Part shown: piece by piece, positions 17,599 to 25,053 of the stretch
Layout of the letters: each line of letters starts with the position of its first letter
Position numbering within the stretch: the stretch's first letter is position 1
Assembly (NCBI RefSeq): GCF_007829815.1
Contig: NZ_VIWT01000001.1
Location: 2,317,501-2,381,500, forward strand
DNA: 64,000 bases
Direction of reading: 5' to 3'
Source of the DNA: Kitasatospora viridis
GTDB taxonomy: Bacteria; Actinomycetota; Actinomycetes; Streptomycetales; Streptomycetaceae
Notes under the pieces: generated by a model
What the model was told of the DNA's origin: nothing
Database searches by the model: none
Seen by the model: the letters and a program-made list of their open reading frames with translations, nothing else
Program-made: the position numbers and the translations under genes

Positions 17599-18267
17599 CT
17601 ACTCGCGTTCGAGCCGGGCGAGCAGGCCGGTGCGGTCGGCCACCGCGGCGGCCTCCAGGCGGGTGCGGGCGCCGAGCTTCATCAGCACCCGCTGCACGTG
17701 GGTGCGGGCCGTGCTGGGGGCGATGCCCATGGCGGCGGCGATCTCCTGGGTGTCCTGGCCCTCCGCGATCCGGGCCAGCACCTGGACCTCACGCCGGGTC
17801 AGCGCGCCGAGCAGCCGCAGCGCCTCGTCGTCCGGCTCGTGCACCGGGTGCAGCAGGCGCTCGAAGGAGGCCTGCAGCACCTCCACCGCGACTGCCGCCT
17901 CACCCGCCCGGGCCCGGCCGATCGAGCGGTCCACCACCTCGATCCGCTCGTCGCTGCGGACGTAGCCGGCCGCGCCGGCGGCGAAGGCGCCCGCCACCCC
18001 GCGCAGGTCGTCCACCGGTCCGAGCACCACCACGGCCACCTCGGGCCGCTCCAGGCGCAGTCGGCGGACCGGGGCGAACGCGCTCACGGCACCCGGCCGG
18101 GCCACCCCGATCAGGCAGACGTCCGGACGGCGCTGCGCGGCCAGCTCCGGCGCCGCGCCTGCCGGGCTGCCCACCGCGAGCACCCGGTGCCCGCGCACCT
18201 GGAGCGCCGCGGCCAGCGCCTCGGCCAGCAGTCGGTGATCGTCGACCACGACGAGCCGAACGCCCAA
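17599..18267 (-). CDS. LuxR-type regulator with degenerate receiver (no phospho-acceptor Asp)
   Basis: A 222-aa NarL-like regulator. The N-terminus LVVVDDHRLLAEALA is receiver-like, but the expected phosphorylation site reads CLIGVARPG, with glycine at about residue 54 where aspartate belongs, and the usual C-terminal receiver lysine is also missing (GYVRSD). The C-terminal LuxR HTH is intact: TRREVQVLARIAEGQDTQEI, then IAPSTARTHVQRVLMKLGA. I use TTG 18267 because GGAGG lies 6 nt upstream; the longer frame has no comparable site. It lies between the gal promoter and tRNA-Thr with no partner kinase. It may respond to a ligand or work unphosphorylated (inference). Confidence 0.82.
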   Translation of the reverse strand: MGVRLVVVDDHRLLAEALAAALQVRGHRVLAVGSPAGAAPELAAQRRPDVCLIGVARPGAVSAFAPVRRLRLERPEVAVVVLGPVDDLRGVAGAFAAGAAGYVRSDERIEVVDRSIGRARAGEAAVAVEVLQASFERLLHPVHEPDDEALRLLGALTRREVQVLARIAEGQDTQEIAAAMGIAPSTARTHVQRVLMKLGARTRLEAAAVADRTGLLARLERE

Positions 18268-18413
18268 GGGGCCCCTCCCCGAACCTGCGTGGAACGGACC
18301 CCACGCGCCACGTACCGGCCTTGCGCCACAGCACTGTTGACGCACCATCACAGCGCATGACGGACCCGGGCCGCCAGGGGCCGGCGGGTTCGGACGGTGC
18401 CAGGAGAATAACG

Positions 18414-18446
18414 AAAAGGTCCCCGCCGTAATGGCGGGGACCTTTT
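18414..18446 (-). terminator. Rho-independent terminator after tRNA-Thr
   Basis: Perfect 14-bp stem: 18414-18427 pairs with 18433-18446 around GTAAT. The outer AAAA/TTTT pairs provide a U-tract in either direction. It lies 4 nt beyond the 3' end of the tRNA. Confidence 0.85.
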
Positions 18447-18450
18447 CCGA

Positions 18451-18526
18451 TGGAGCCCCCATGCGGAATCGAACCGCAGACCTTCTCCTTACCATGGAGA
18501 CGCTCTACCGACTGAGCTATAGGGGC
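18451..18526 (-). tRNA. tRNA-Thr (anticodon GGU)
   Basis: Complete cloverleaf on the minus strand: GCCCCTA start, D-arm TAGCTCAGTCGGTAGAGC, anticodon stem TCTCC/GGAGA around ATGGTAA (anticodon GGT), T-arm TGCGG-TTCGATT-CCGCA, and an encoded 3' CCA (18451-18453). Followed at once by a strong terminator. Confidence 0.96.
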
Positions 18527-18741
18527 GAACCGGTCGAACGAGGAAGACATTACATGGTCATCGAGCCGATTGGGAAATCGGTGACCGGGACGGAGCGCAC
18601 GCCCCCGACCGGGGTCGGCGCCGGGCGCGCCGGCGACCGGGACGGGTGCGCTGATCGGCGGGGTGGGGCGCGCGGCGCAGGCGCCGCGCCGGGGGTGCGT
18701 GGGGCGGGGCGTGTGGGGCGGGGTCCGGGCAGGCCGACCTG

Positions 18742-20124
18742 TTAGTTCACGGCTTGGTTCACGGCGGCCGGGCTGCCCGTGGCGCGGGCGTCACCGAGCG
18801 GGTGGTCCACCGTCAGATCGCAGCCGCCCCGCTCCGGGAGGGCGAGCAGGCAGCACGCCGCCACCGCGCCGAGGCCGGCCAGGTACCAGCCGACCGGGGC
18901 CGCCGTGCCGTAGGCCGCCGTCAGCCTGGCCGCCAGCAGCGGGGCGGTGCCGCCGCCGATCACCCCGCCGAGGTTGTAGGTGAGCGCGGCGCCGGTGTAG
19001 CGCACCCGGGTCGGGAAGAGCTCGGGCAGGTAGGCCGCCACCGGACCGAGCAGCACCCCCTCCAGCAGCACCGTGCCCGCCAGCGCCAGCAGCATCAGCC
19101 CCCGCCGCAGCGTCTCCAGCACCGGGAAGAGCAGCAGCGACCAGCAGGAGGCCAGCGCCGTGCCGAGCAGCACGGTTCGTCGGCGGCCCCAGCGGTCGGA
19201 CAGGCCCGCGCTGTACCAGACCGTCAGCGCGCCGATCGGAGCCACCGTCAGCTGGAGCGCCAGCAGCACCGTCCGGGAGACGCCCAGTTGGCCGGTCAGG
19301 TACCCCAGGGCGTAGGTGCTGCTCAGGTAGTGGAGCGCGTAGCCGAACGAGAGCATGCCGGTGCCGAGCAGCACCACCCGCCAGTGCCGCCGCAGCACCT
19401 CCAGCACCGGCGCGCCGCCCTCGCCGGACGGCCGACTCAGGGCCCGGGCGAAGACCGGGGTCTCGGCGATCCGCAGCCGGACGAACAGCCCGACGCCGAC
19501 CAGCAGCAGCGAGCCGAGGAACGGCAGCCGCCAGCCCCAGGACTGGAACTGACGCTCGGACAGCCCTAGCGAGACCGCCAGGAAGACGCCGGTGGCCAGC
19601 GCCGAGCCGGCCGACGGCCCGAGCTGCAGGTACCCGGAGTACCGCCCGCGGCGCCCCCGGGGCGCATACTCCGCGACCAGCAGGGCCGCACCACCCCACT
19701 CGCCGCCCAGCCCCAACCCCTGACAGAACCGCAGCACCACCAGCGCCAGCGGCGCCCAGACGCCCCAGCGCCCGTACCCCGGCAGCACCCCCACCGCGGC
19801 CGTGGCCAGCCCCATCAGCAGCAGCGACGTGACCAGCACGGCCTTGCGGCCCACCCGGTCCCCGAAGTGGCCGAACACCACCGCCCCGACCGGGCGGGCC
19901 AGGAACGCCACCGCGTAGACCGAGAGGGCCGCCAGCAGCGCGCCGGCCGGCCCGAGCCCGGGGAAGTACTCGTGCCCGAAGACCAGCGCCGCCGCCATCC
20001 CGTACAGCACGAAGTCGTAGAACTCGATCGCCGTCCCGACGAAGGCGGCAGCGGCCACCCGCCCCAGCCCCTCGGTCCCACCGAGGCCCGGGTCGAGCTG
20101 CCCTGACGCCTTGTCAATCGCCAT
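18742..20124 (-). CDS. MFS transporter, metabolite:H+ symporter (MHS) type
   Basis: A 460-aa, 12-helix importer of the MHS branch of the major facilitator superfamily, which takes up small organic acids or osmolytes (relatives: ShiA, ProP, citrate and alpha-ketoglutarate permeases). Signatures: AAAFVGTAIEFYDFVLYGMA in helix 1, FGHFGDRVGRKAVLV in loop 2-3, and GLGLGGEWGGAALLVAEYAP, the MHS hallmark. The ATG at 20124 begins MAIDKASG; the preceding 40 residues of the open frame are Arg-rich and not membrane sequence. Substrate unknown. It lies alone between tRNA-Thr and the type VII-like block, on the opposite strand to the latter. Confidence 0.9.
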   Translation of the reverse strand: MAIDKASGQLDPGLGGTEGLGRVAAAAFVGTAIEFYDFVLYGMAAALVFGHEYFPGLGPAGALLAALSVYAVAFLARPVGAVVFGHFGDRVGRKAVLVTSLLLMGLATAAVGVLPGYGRWGVWAPLALVVLRFCQGLGLGGEWGGAALLVAEYAPRGRRGRYSGYLQLGPSAGSALATGVFLAVSLGLSERQFQSWGWRLPFLGSLLLVGVGLFVRLRIAETPVFARALSRPSGEGGAPVLEVLRRHWRVVLLGTGMLSFGYALHYLSSTYALGYLTGQLGVSRTVLLALQLTVAPIGALTVWYSAGLSDRWGRRRTVLLGTALASCWSLLLFPVLETLRRGLMLLALAGTVLLEGVLLGPVAAYLPELFPTRVRYTGAALTYNLGGVIGGGTAPLLAARLTAAYGTAAPVGWYLAGLGAVAACCLLALPERGGCDLTVDHPLGDARATGSPAAVNQAVN

Positions 20125-20349
20125 GCCACCGACGATGCCGCGCCGCCGCCCCGGTCCGCAGCCGCCACCCGGGTGACGGGGGCGCGCTTCGGTTCGTGTA
20201 CGCCCCTCGGATGCCACGCGATCGCGCCCACGCCGTTTGCACACGAGCGGACCGCTGCGGCTATCCTTTGGCTACCGAGCGTGTCCGACCGGCCACGCGG
20301 GGGATCCGTCCGTCCCCCCTGTGGCCGCCGTCTCCCCGGGGGTCCTCCG

Positions 20350-20667
20350 ATGGCCGAGCCGAGCACCGGCTTCCAGGTGCAGCCCGACCAACTCGCCGAC
20401 GGCGCCGCCGAGGCCCGGTCCGTGGCCGCCCGCCTCCCCGCCCAGGCCGACCGGCTCACCGCCGCCGTCCGCAACGCCGCCGCCGGCCTCCCCGGCTGGC
20501 GCACCGCCGCCGCCCTGGCCGACTGCGCAGCCGCCTGGCACGAGCTACTCGCCACCCTGGCCCGGGAATTGGCCCAACAGGCGGAGAAGCTCGACGACAC
20601 CGCCCGGCACTACCGGGCCGGCGACCGGTCCGCCACCGACGCCTTCCTCCCGGCCGGCCACCGGTGA
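20350..20667 (+). CDS. Small helical WXG100-like protein, first gene of a hydrolase cassette
   Basis: A 105-aa, cysteine-poor, Ala-rich helical-hairpin protein without signal peptide. It resembles ESX-secretion-associated proteins (EspC/DUF2580-like or WXG100-like): GFQVQPDQLADGAAEARSVA, a turn at LPGWRTAAALADC with the central Trp at residue 50, and a C-terminal helix ending RATDAF-like SATDAFLP. Such small proteins typically pair with a larger helical partner and escort it to a type VII secretion system. The next gene starts inside this one's stop codon (GTGA), so the two products are made together. The secretion role is inference from size, fold and neighbours. Confidence 0.7.
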   Translation: MAEPSTGFQVQPDQLADGAAEARSVAARLPAQADRLTAAVRNAAAGLPGWRTAAALADCAAAWHELLATLARELAQQAEKLDDTARHYRAGDRSATDAFLPAGHR

Positions 20668-22277
20668 ACCCCGCCGCCCTGCGCGAGGCCGACCCGCAAG
20701 CCCTCCCCGACTGCGCCGACGCCCACGACCGGCTCGGCGGCGAACTGCACGGCGGCGCGCAGGACTGGCGCACCGGCGTCCGCGACCGGGCCGGCGACCC
20801 CGGCTGGCTCGGCACCGCCGCCGACAACTGCCGGGCCAGCCTGCGCGACAGCCAGGACAGACTGACCGCCGCCGAAGACGGACTGCGCCGACTCGGCGCC
20901 CTGCTGCGCTCCGGCGCCGAAGCCGTGCAACTCGCCCGGGCCCGCCTCGTCGAAGCCCTCGACGAGGCCGCCGCGGCCGGACTGACCGTCACCCCCGAAG
21001 GCCGGCTGACCCGGCCGGCCGGCGAACGGCACGACCCCGACCTGGCGGCCACCGAGCTCGAACAGCGGATCGACTCCGCACTGGCCCAGGCCGACACCGC
21101 CGACCGGACCCTCGCCGAACACCTCCAGGCCCACACCCGCGCCGCCCGGGACGGCTCCGCGCTCGCCACCGGCGGCTACTCCCCCGTCCCCGCCCTCACC
21201 GCCCCCGACCTGCTCGCCGCCGCCCTCCCACCCGCCAACGCCACCCCCGCCGAAGTCGCCGCCTGGTGGCGCACCCTGCCCCCCGCCACCCAGCAGCACC
21301 TCACCACCACCCGACCCGACCTGATCGGCAACCGCGACGGCCTCCCCGCCACCACCCGCGACCAGGCCAACCGCCTGCTCCTCACCGCCCACCTCGCCGA
21401 CTACGCCGGCCGCACCAGCCCCACCCCCGCCGACCGCACCAGGCTCACCGGCTTCCGCGCCATCCAGACCCGCCTCACCCACAGCCCCGCCACCCCGCCC
21501 GTCCTCCTCCTGGCCCTCTCCGACCAGGGCCAGGGCCGCGCCGCCCTGTCCTTCGGCAACCCGGACACGGCGACGAACGTGAGCGCGTACGTGCCGGGGC
21601 TGGGGACGGAACTGAAGGACGTGGGCGGGAAGGACGCGGACCGGGCGTTCAATGTCTGGAAGGCCGCCAACAAGGCCGACCCGACCCGTTCCGCCGCCTC
21701 GATCGTCTGGTTGGGCTACGACCCGCCCCCCGGCCTCGACAAGGCCGACCCCGCGTCCCTGTCGGTCATGGGCGACGGACGCGCGCGAGCCGGTGCGGCG
21801 AACTACTCACGCTTCCTGGCAGGTCTGCGGGCCGGCCACTCCGACGGGCCGGCCCACCTCACGGCCCTCGGCCACAGCTACGGCTCACTCACCGTCGGAC
21901 TCTCCGGCCAGACTCCCACCGGCAGTGGAGCCGACGACATGATCCTCGTCGGCAGTCCCGGCACCGACTCGGACGACGCGTCCCGGCTCGGGGTGGCTCC
22001 CGGTCACGTGTGGGTGGGCGCGGCCGACAACGATCCGGTCACCTATCTGCCCGACCCGGTCGCCGACCTCACCGGGCACAGCGACGAACGATGGTTCGGC
22101 CGGGATCCGGCGAGTGCCGGATTCGGAGCGAAACGATTCGAAGTGGCTGACGGCCCGCCACACAGCTTCTCGTCACATTCCAACTACCTGGACCCGAGCG
22201 GCGGAAGTTCCCTGACGAACATCGGCCAGATCGTCGCCGGACATCCGGACAAAGTGAAGGGTCAGTCCTTCCGATGA
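20664..22277 (+). CDS. Helical N-terminus fused to DUF1023-type alpha/beta hydrolase, candidate type VII effector
   Basis: A 537-aa two-part protein. Residues about 1-290 are long helices rich in Ala/Arg/Asp (WXG/LXG-like, with DWRTGVRDRAGDPGWLGTAA). Residues about 290-537 are an alpha/beta hydrolase of the DUF1023 family: a region SIVWLGYDPPPG, the nucleophile elbow ALGHSYGS (Ser about 405), an acid in ADNDPVTYLPD and a histidine in PPHSFSSHSNYLD. The GTG at 20664 overlaps the preceding stop. The stop overlaps the next gene by 4 nt (ATGA). Third-position bases switch from nearly all C to mixed near 21560, at the domain joint. Substrate unknown; an esterase or lipase acting outside the cell is plausible. 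Confidence 0.8.
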   Translation: MNPAALREADPQALPDCADAHDRLGGELHGGAQDWRTGVRDRAGDPGWLGTAADNCRASLRDSQDRLTAAEDGLRRLGALLRSGAEAVQLARARLVEALDEAAAAGLTVTPEGRLTRPAGERHDPDLAATELEQRIDSALAQADTADRTLAEHLQAHTRAARDGSALATGGYSPVPALTAPDLLAAALPPANATPAEVAAWWRTLPPATQQHLTTTRPDLIGNRDGLPATTRDQANRLLLTAHLADYAGRTSPTPADRTRLTGFRAIQTRLTHSPATPPVLLLALSDQGQGRAALSFGNPDTATNVSAYVPGLGTELKDVGGKDADRAFNVWKAANKADPTRSAASIVWLGYDPPPGLDKADPASLSVMGDGRARAGAANYSRFLAGLRAGHSDGPAHLTALGHSYGSLTVGLSGQTPTGSGADDMILVGSPGTDSDDASRLGVAPGHVWVGAADNDPVTYLPDPVADLTGHSDERWFGRDPASAGFGAKRFEVADGPPHSFSSHSNYLDPSGGSSLTNIGQIVAGHPDKVKGQSFR

Positions 22278-22846
22278 AGGCGTCGAAGTCGCTCGCCCTG
22301 TTCACACTGGTCGCGCTGGCCGTCGGCTGTCATTCCACCCACACCCCTTCGGAGAGCACTTCCGTGCTGGCACCTTCGGACGCCCGGGCGAAGTTGACCG
22401 CCTTGCTCGATGACACTTTCGCCGCGGTCTCTCCCCCGCTCAAGTTCCGCGAGAGCTGGCCCGACGTGACGGAGAACGACGCCCCCGAAGGCACGGCCAA
22501 CGTCTCGCTCGACCGATTCGTGCTGACCAAGGTCGACCGCGGGAAGTACGGCGCGCTGCTGGGTCTCGTGGAACGCCATTGGAAGGCCAGGGGATACACC
22601 ATCGAGAGCGTCAACACCGATGTCTCGATGCCCGGGATCTTCGCCAGGACCCCGGACCGATCTGCTGTGCAATTGACCGTCGGCGCCCCCGGGAACATCA
22701 CGGTCACCGCGAATGTCAGCCCGATCGACGTCGCCGACTCGACACCCCCCGGAGGTCCGTACGGCCCCCGTCCCGTCGAACCGACCGCGGCCAACGGAAA
22801 TCTGGACATCCTCCCCACCTACGACGACCCCTTCTGGTCCCACTGA
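22274..22846 (+). CDS. Small lipoprotein, last gene of the hydrolase cassette
   Basis: A 190-aa protein with a clear lipoprotein signal: MKASKSLALFTLVALAVGC, cysteine at residue 19, so it should be anchored on the outer face of the membrane. The mature part (about 170 residues) has no recognised domain; it contains SWPDVTENDAPEG and FVLTKVDRGKYGALLGLVE, and ends in ILPTYDDPFWSH. The ATG overlaps the stop of the hydrolase gene, so dose is coupled to it. An exported protein translationally coupled to a candidate secreted hydrolase would fit an immunity or inhibitor role, but that is inference. Base composition is noticeably less GC-biased than the flanking core genes. Its last 28 nt overlap the converging gene. 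Confidence 0.75.
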   Translation: MKASKSLALFTLVALAVGCHSTHTPSESTSVLAPSDARAKLTALLDDTFAAVSPPLKFRESWPDVTENDAPEGTANVSLDRFVLTKVDRGKYGALLGLVERHWKARGYTIESVNTDVSMPGIFARTPDRSAVQLTVGAPGNITVTANVSPIDVADSTPPGGPYGPRPVEPTAANGNLDILPTYDDPFWSH

Positions 22847-23343
22847 CCCCGACCCCCACCCCGCAACCTCGCCCGCACCAGGGCCAGGTACGGGTCGCGC
22901 GGTGCCGGCAGGCCGGGGCAGACGTCCCAGTGGACGACCCGGCAGTGCGGGGTGGTGCCCGGGGGGTGGACGACGGTGCCGAAGCGGTCCAGGTGCCAGC
23001 GGCGGCCGTGGGGGACGTCGGCGGTGGGGTGGTTGTCGGGGTCGAGCAGGATCCAGCGGCCGCGCGCCGTCAGGTGCCAGGTGGCCTCGCGCTGGCAGTG
23101 GCGGCAGCGCCCGACGCTCTCGTAGCCGTCCGCCAGCGCACGGCTGCGGCGCGCCAGGTACCGCTGCACCGCGAGCACCGCCTCGCCCAGCGGCACCGGC
23201 TCGCGGACCTCCCGCTTCGCCGCCGGCACCCGCGGCACACAAGCGCCGCACAGCACGGCCCGTGCCGCCGAGTGCCAGCTCCCCCCGACCCGCCCGCACC
23301 ACCAGCAGGCCGTGAACCCCTCGCTCCGCTCCTGACCGGCCAT
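22819..23343 (-). CDS. DUF6083-like zinc-binding protein
   Basis: A 174-aa protein with two Cys pairs near the N-terminus (CWWCGR and CGAC) and a second cluster CRHCQREATWHLTARGRW about two thirds along, followed by LLDPDNHPTADVPHGRRWHLD and a CR-H motif (HCRVVHWDVCPG). This order, metal site plus PAGRRW-like motif, matches the Streptomyces DUF6083 family, whose function is not known. No signal peptide. The ATG at 23343 has GGAG just upstream; the longer open frame before it is a shadow. It converges on, and overlaps, the lipoprotein gene by 28 nt and is transcribed toward it. It may be unrelated to the secretion genes around it. Confidence 0.72.
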   Translation of the reverse strand: MAGQERSEGFTACWWCGRVGGSWHSAARAVLCGACVPRVPAAKREVREPVPLGEAVLAVQRYLARRSRALADGYESVGRCRHCQREATWHLTARGRWILLDPDNHPTADVPHGRRWHLDRFGTVVHPPGTTPHCRVVHWDVCPGLPAPRDPYLALVRARLRGGGRGQWDQKGSS

Positions 23344-23512
23344 CAACTCCGTCCTCGACGGCGGACGCCGGCCTCCACCGGCAACAGCCCGCCCCGATCG
23401 GCTAACGACCGATCGAACACAAACGACACGGCGCGCCGCTGACCGGCTGCCGGCCCGAACCCGGTACCCAAGAACGAGGGCCACCCACCTGACGGTGGAT
23501 GGCCCCTGGCTG

Positions 23513-24967
23513 TCAGCCCTCGCGGTACGGGTTACCGCCCGGCGGCGGCGGTGCCTGGTAGGGCGGCGGGGCCGGGGTGCCGTACTGGCCCTGCTGCGGC
23601 GGCATCGGGTACCCGTACGGCGGCTCCTGGCCGCCCGCCCCGGGACCGGCTTCGAACGAGGCCGCAGTCCGCTTCCGGCGAGCCAGGAAGAAGGCGGCGC
23701 CACCGACCACCAGCACCGCGGCGACCACGATGCCGACGATGAAGGGGAGGCTGGACGAACCCGATGACGAGGAGGCGGACTTGGCGGGGGCGGGGGCTGC
23801 CGACGAGCTCGGCGCGGGAGCACCGCTGGCCGGGGCGCTCGGCTGGACCGACGCACCGGCCGACGGAGCGGTGGAGGACGCCGTGCCGGGCAGGAAGGCG
23901 GAGGCCGGCGGCATCACGCTGATTCCCGCCTGCACCAGGGGATTGACGTCTGCCGGGCCCGGGTCACCGGTGTAGCGGACGGCGGTACGGATGCTGATGT
24001 TGCCGAAGCCGAGATAGTCGGTGTGGTTGGCGCCGCTCTTGGCCTTGTTGGCTGTACTGATCAGTACCCGCAAAACCTGGTTCCCGGTCCAACTCGGGTG
24101 CTCGGAGAACAGAATCGCCGCAGCTGCCGAGATCATGGCGCTGGAGTCCGATGTACCGGTGCCCTGACAGTAGCCACTCGCCGCCAAACAGGCCTCGACA
24201 GTGTTCACCCCGGGCGCCGCGAGAGCGATGTAGCTCCCATTCTCCGACTCAGCTGTACTGGCTCCGTTTTGGTCATGCGCAGCAATTGCCGCGACACCGG
24301 CCGAATCGGCCGGGTACATCACCGGATTCCCCTGCTGGCCGCTGTTACCAGCACCAGCGACGATCACACTGCCGTGACCGATCGCGTAGTTGACAGCGTT
24401 TTGGAGGTCAGCAACGTCGGAGGGGGCCACATCGACACTGCGGACAGCCTGGGAGATGTTGATCACCTTGGCTCCCTGGTCTGCGGCGTACGTGATCGCT
24501 TGGTCGATCTGCTTCATGAAGACCGGCGCTGGGAGCACCTTGCTCGGATCACGCTCGGCGTCGATCTTGATCGGAAGAATGCGAGCACCTGGCGCAAGCC
24601 CGATGACACCATTCCCGTTGAAGCCCTTACCCGAGCCGGCGATGATGCTCGCCATACCGGTTCCGTGACCATCAGGGTCGGTATCCGCACCTCCGGGCAG
24701 ACCACTGAAGTCCTTGCCCGGCAGAAGCTGACCCACCAGATCGGGGTGATCGGCCTTCACACCCGTGTCGATCACCGCGACGGTCACGCCCGAACCGTTC
24801 GCCACCTGCCACACGTCCGACATGTGCAGCACGTCCAGGTACCACTCCCCTTGCCGGGGATTGTCGTACGCCTGGGCCGCCGGGGCGAAGACGCCGGCCA
24901 GGGACAGGCTCACAGACAGCAGGGCCGCCGTGCTCAGCCCTCGCATCCACGCGCCGGTTCGCCGCAT
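23513..24967 (-). CDS. mycP: Mycosin-type subtilisin-like serine protease (type VII secretion associated)
   Basis: A 484-aa secreted, membrane-anchored S8 protease like the mycosins that process ESX substrates and stabilise the ESX membrane complex. Seen: signal peptide (residues 1-34, ending APAAQA), the catalytic triad Asp67 in VIDTGVKADH, His101 in DGHGTGMASI and Ser273 in GTGTSDSSAM, oxyanion Asn208 in GAGNSG, then a Pro/Ser/Ala stalk, a transmembrane helix (LPFIVGIVVAAVLVVGGAAF), and a Pro/Gln-rich cytosolic tail. ATG 24967 is used since AGGAG lies 6 nt before it; GTG 24970 is too close. It is downstream of two WXG-like genes on the same strand; no Ecc genes are in the window. The Ser motif lacks the usual GTSMA/GTSFA. 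Confidence 0.9.
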   Translation of the reverse strand: MRRTGAWMRGLSTAALLSVSLSLAGVFAPAAQAYDNPRQGEWYLDVLHMSDVWQVANGSGVTVAVIDTGVKADHPDLVGQLLPGKDFSGLPGGADTDPDGHGTGMASIIAGSGKGFNGNGVIGLAPGARILPIKIDAERDPSKVLPAPVFMKQIDQAITYAADQGAKVINISQAVRSVDVAPSDVADLQNAVNYAIGHGSVIVAGAGNSGQQGNPVMYPADSAGVAAIAAHDQNGASTAESENGSYIALAAPGVNTVEACLAASGYCQGTGTSDSSAMISAAAAILFSEHPSWTGNQVLRVLISTANKAKSGANHTDYLGFGNISIRTAVRYTGDPGPADVNPLVQAGISVMPPASAFLPGTASSTAPSAGASVQPSAPASGAPAPSSSAAPAPAKSASSSSGSSSLPFIVGIVVAAVLVVGGAAFFLARRKRTAASFEAGPGAGGQEPPYGYPMPPQQGQYGTPAPPPYQAPPPPGGNPYREG

Positions 24968-25053
24968 CACGCTCTCCTCATCACCATGGCTGCCCCGAAC
25001 AGAACTGCCCGGCCGCTGGGAGTGGCCCAGTGGCCGGGCAGATGGTTCCGGAG

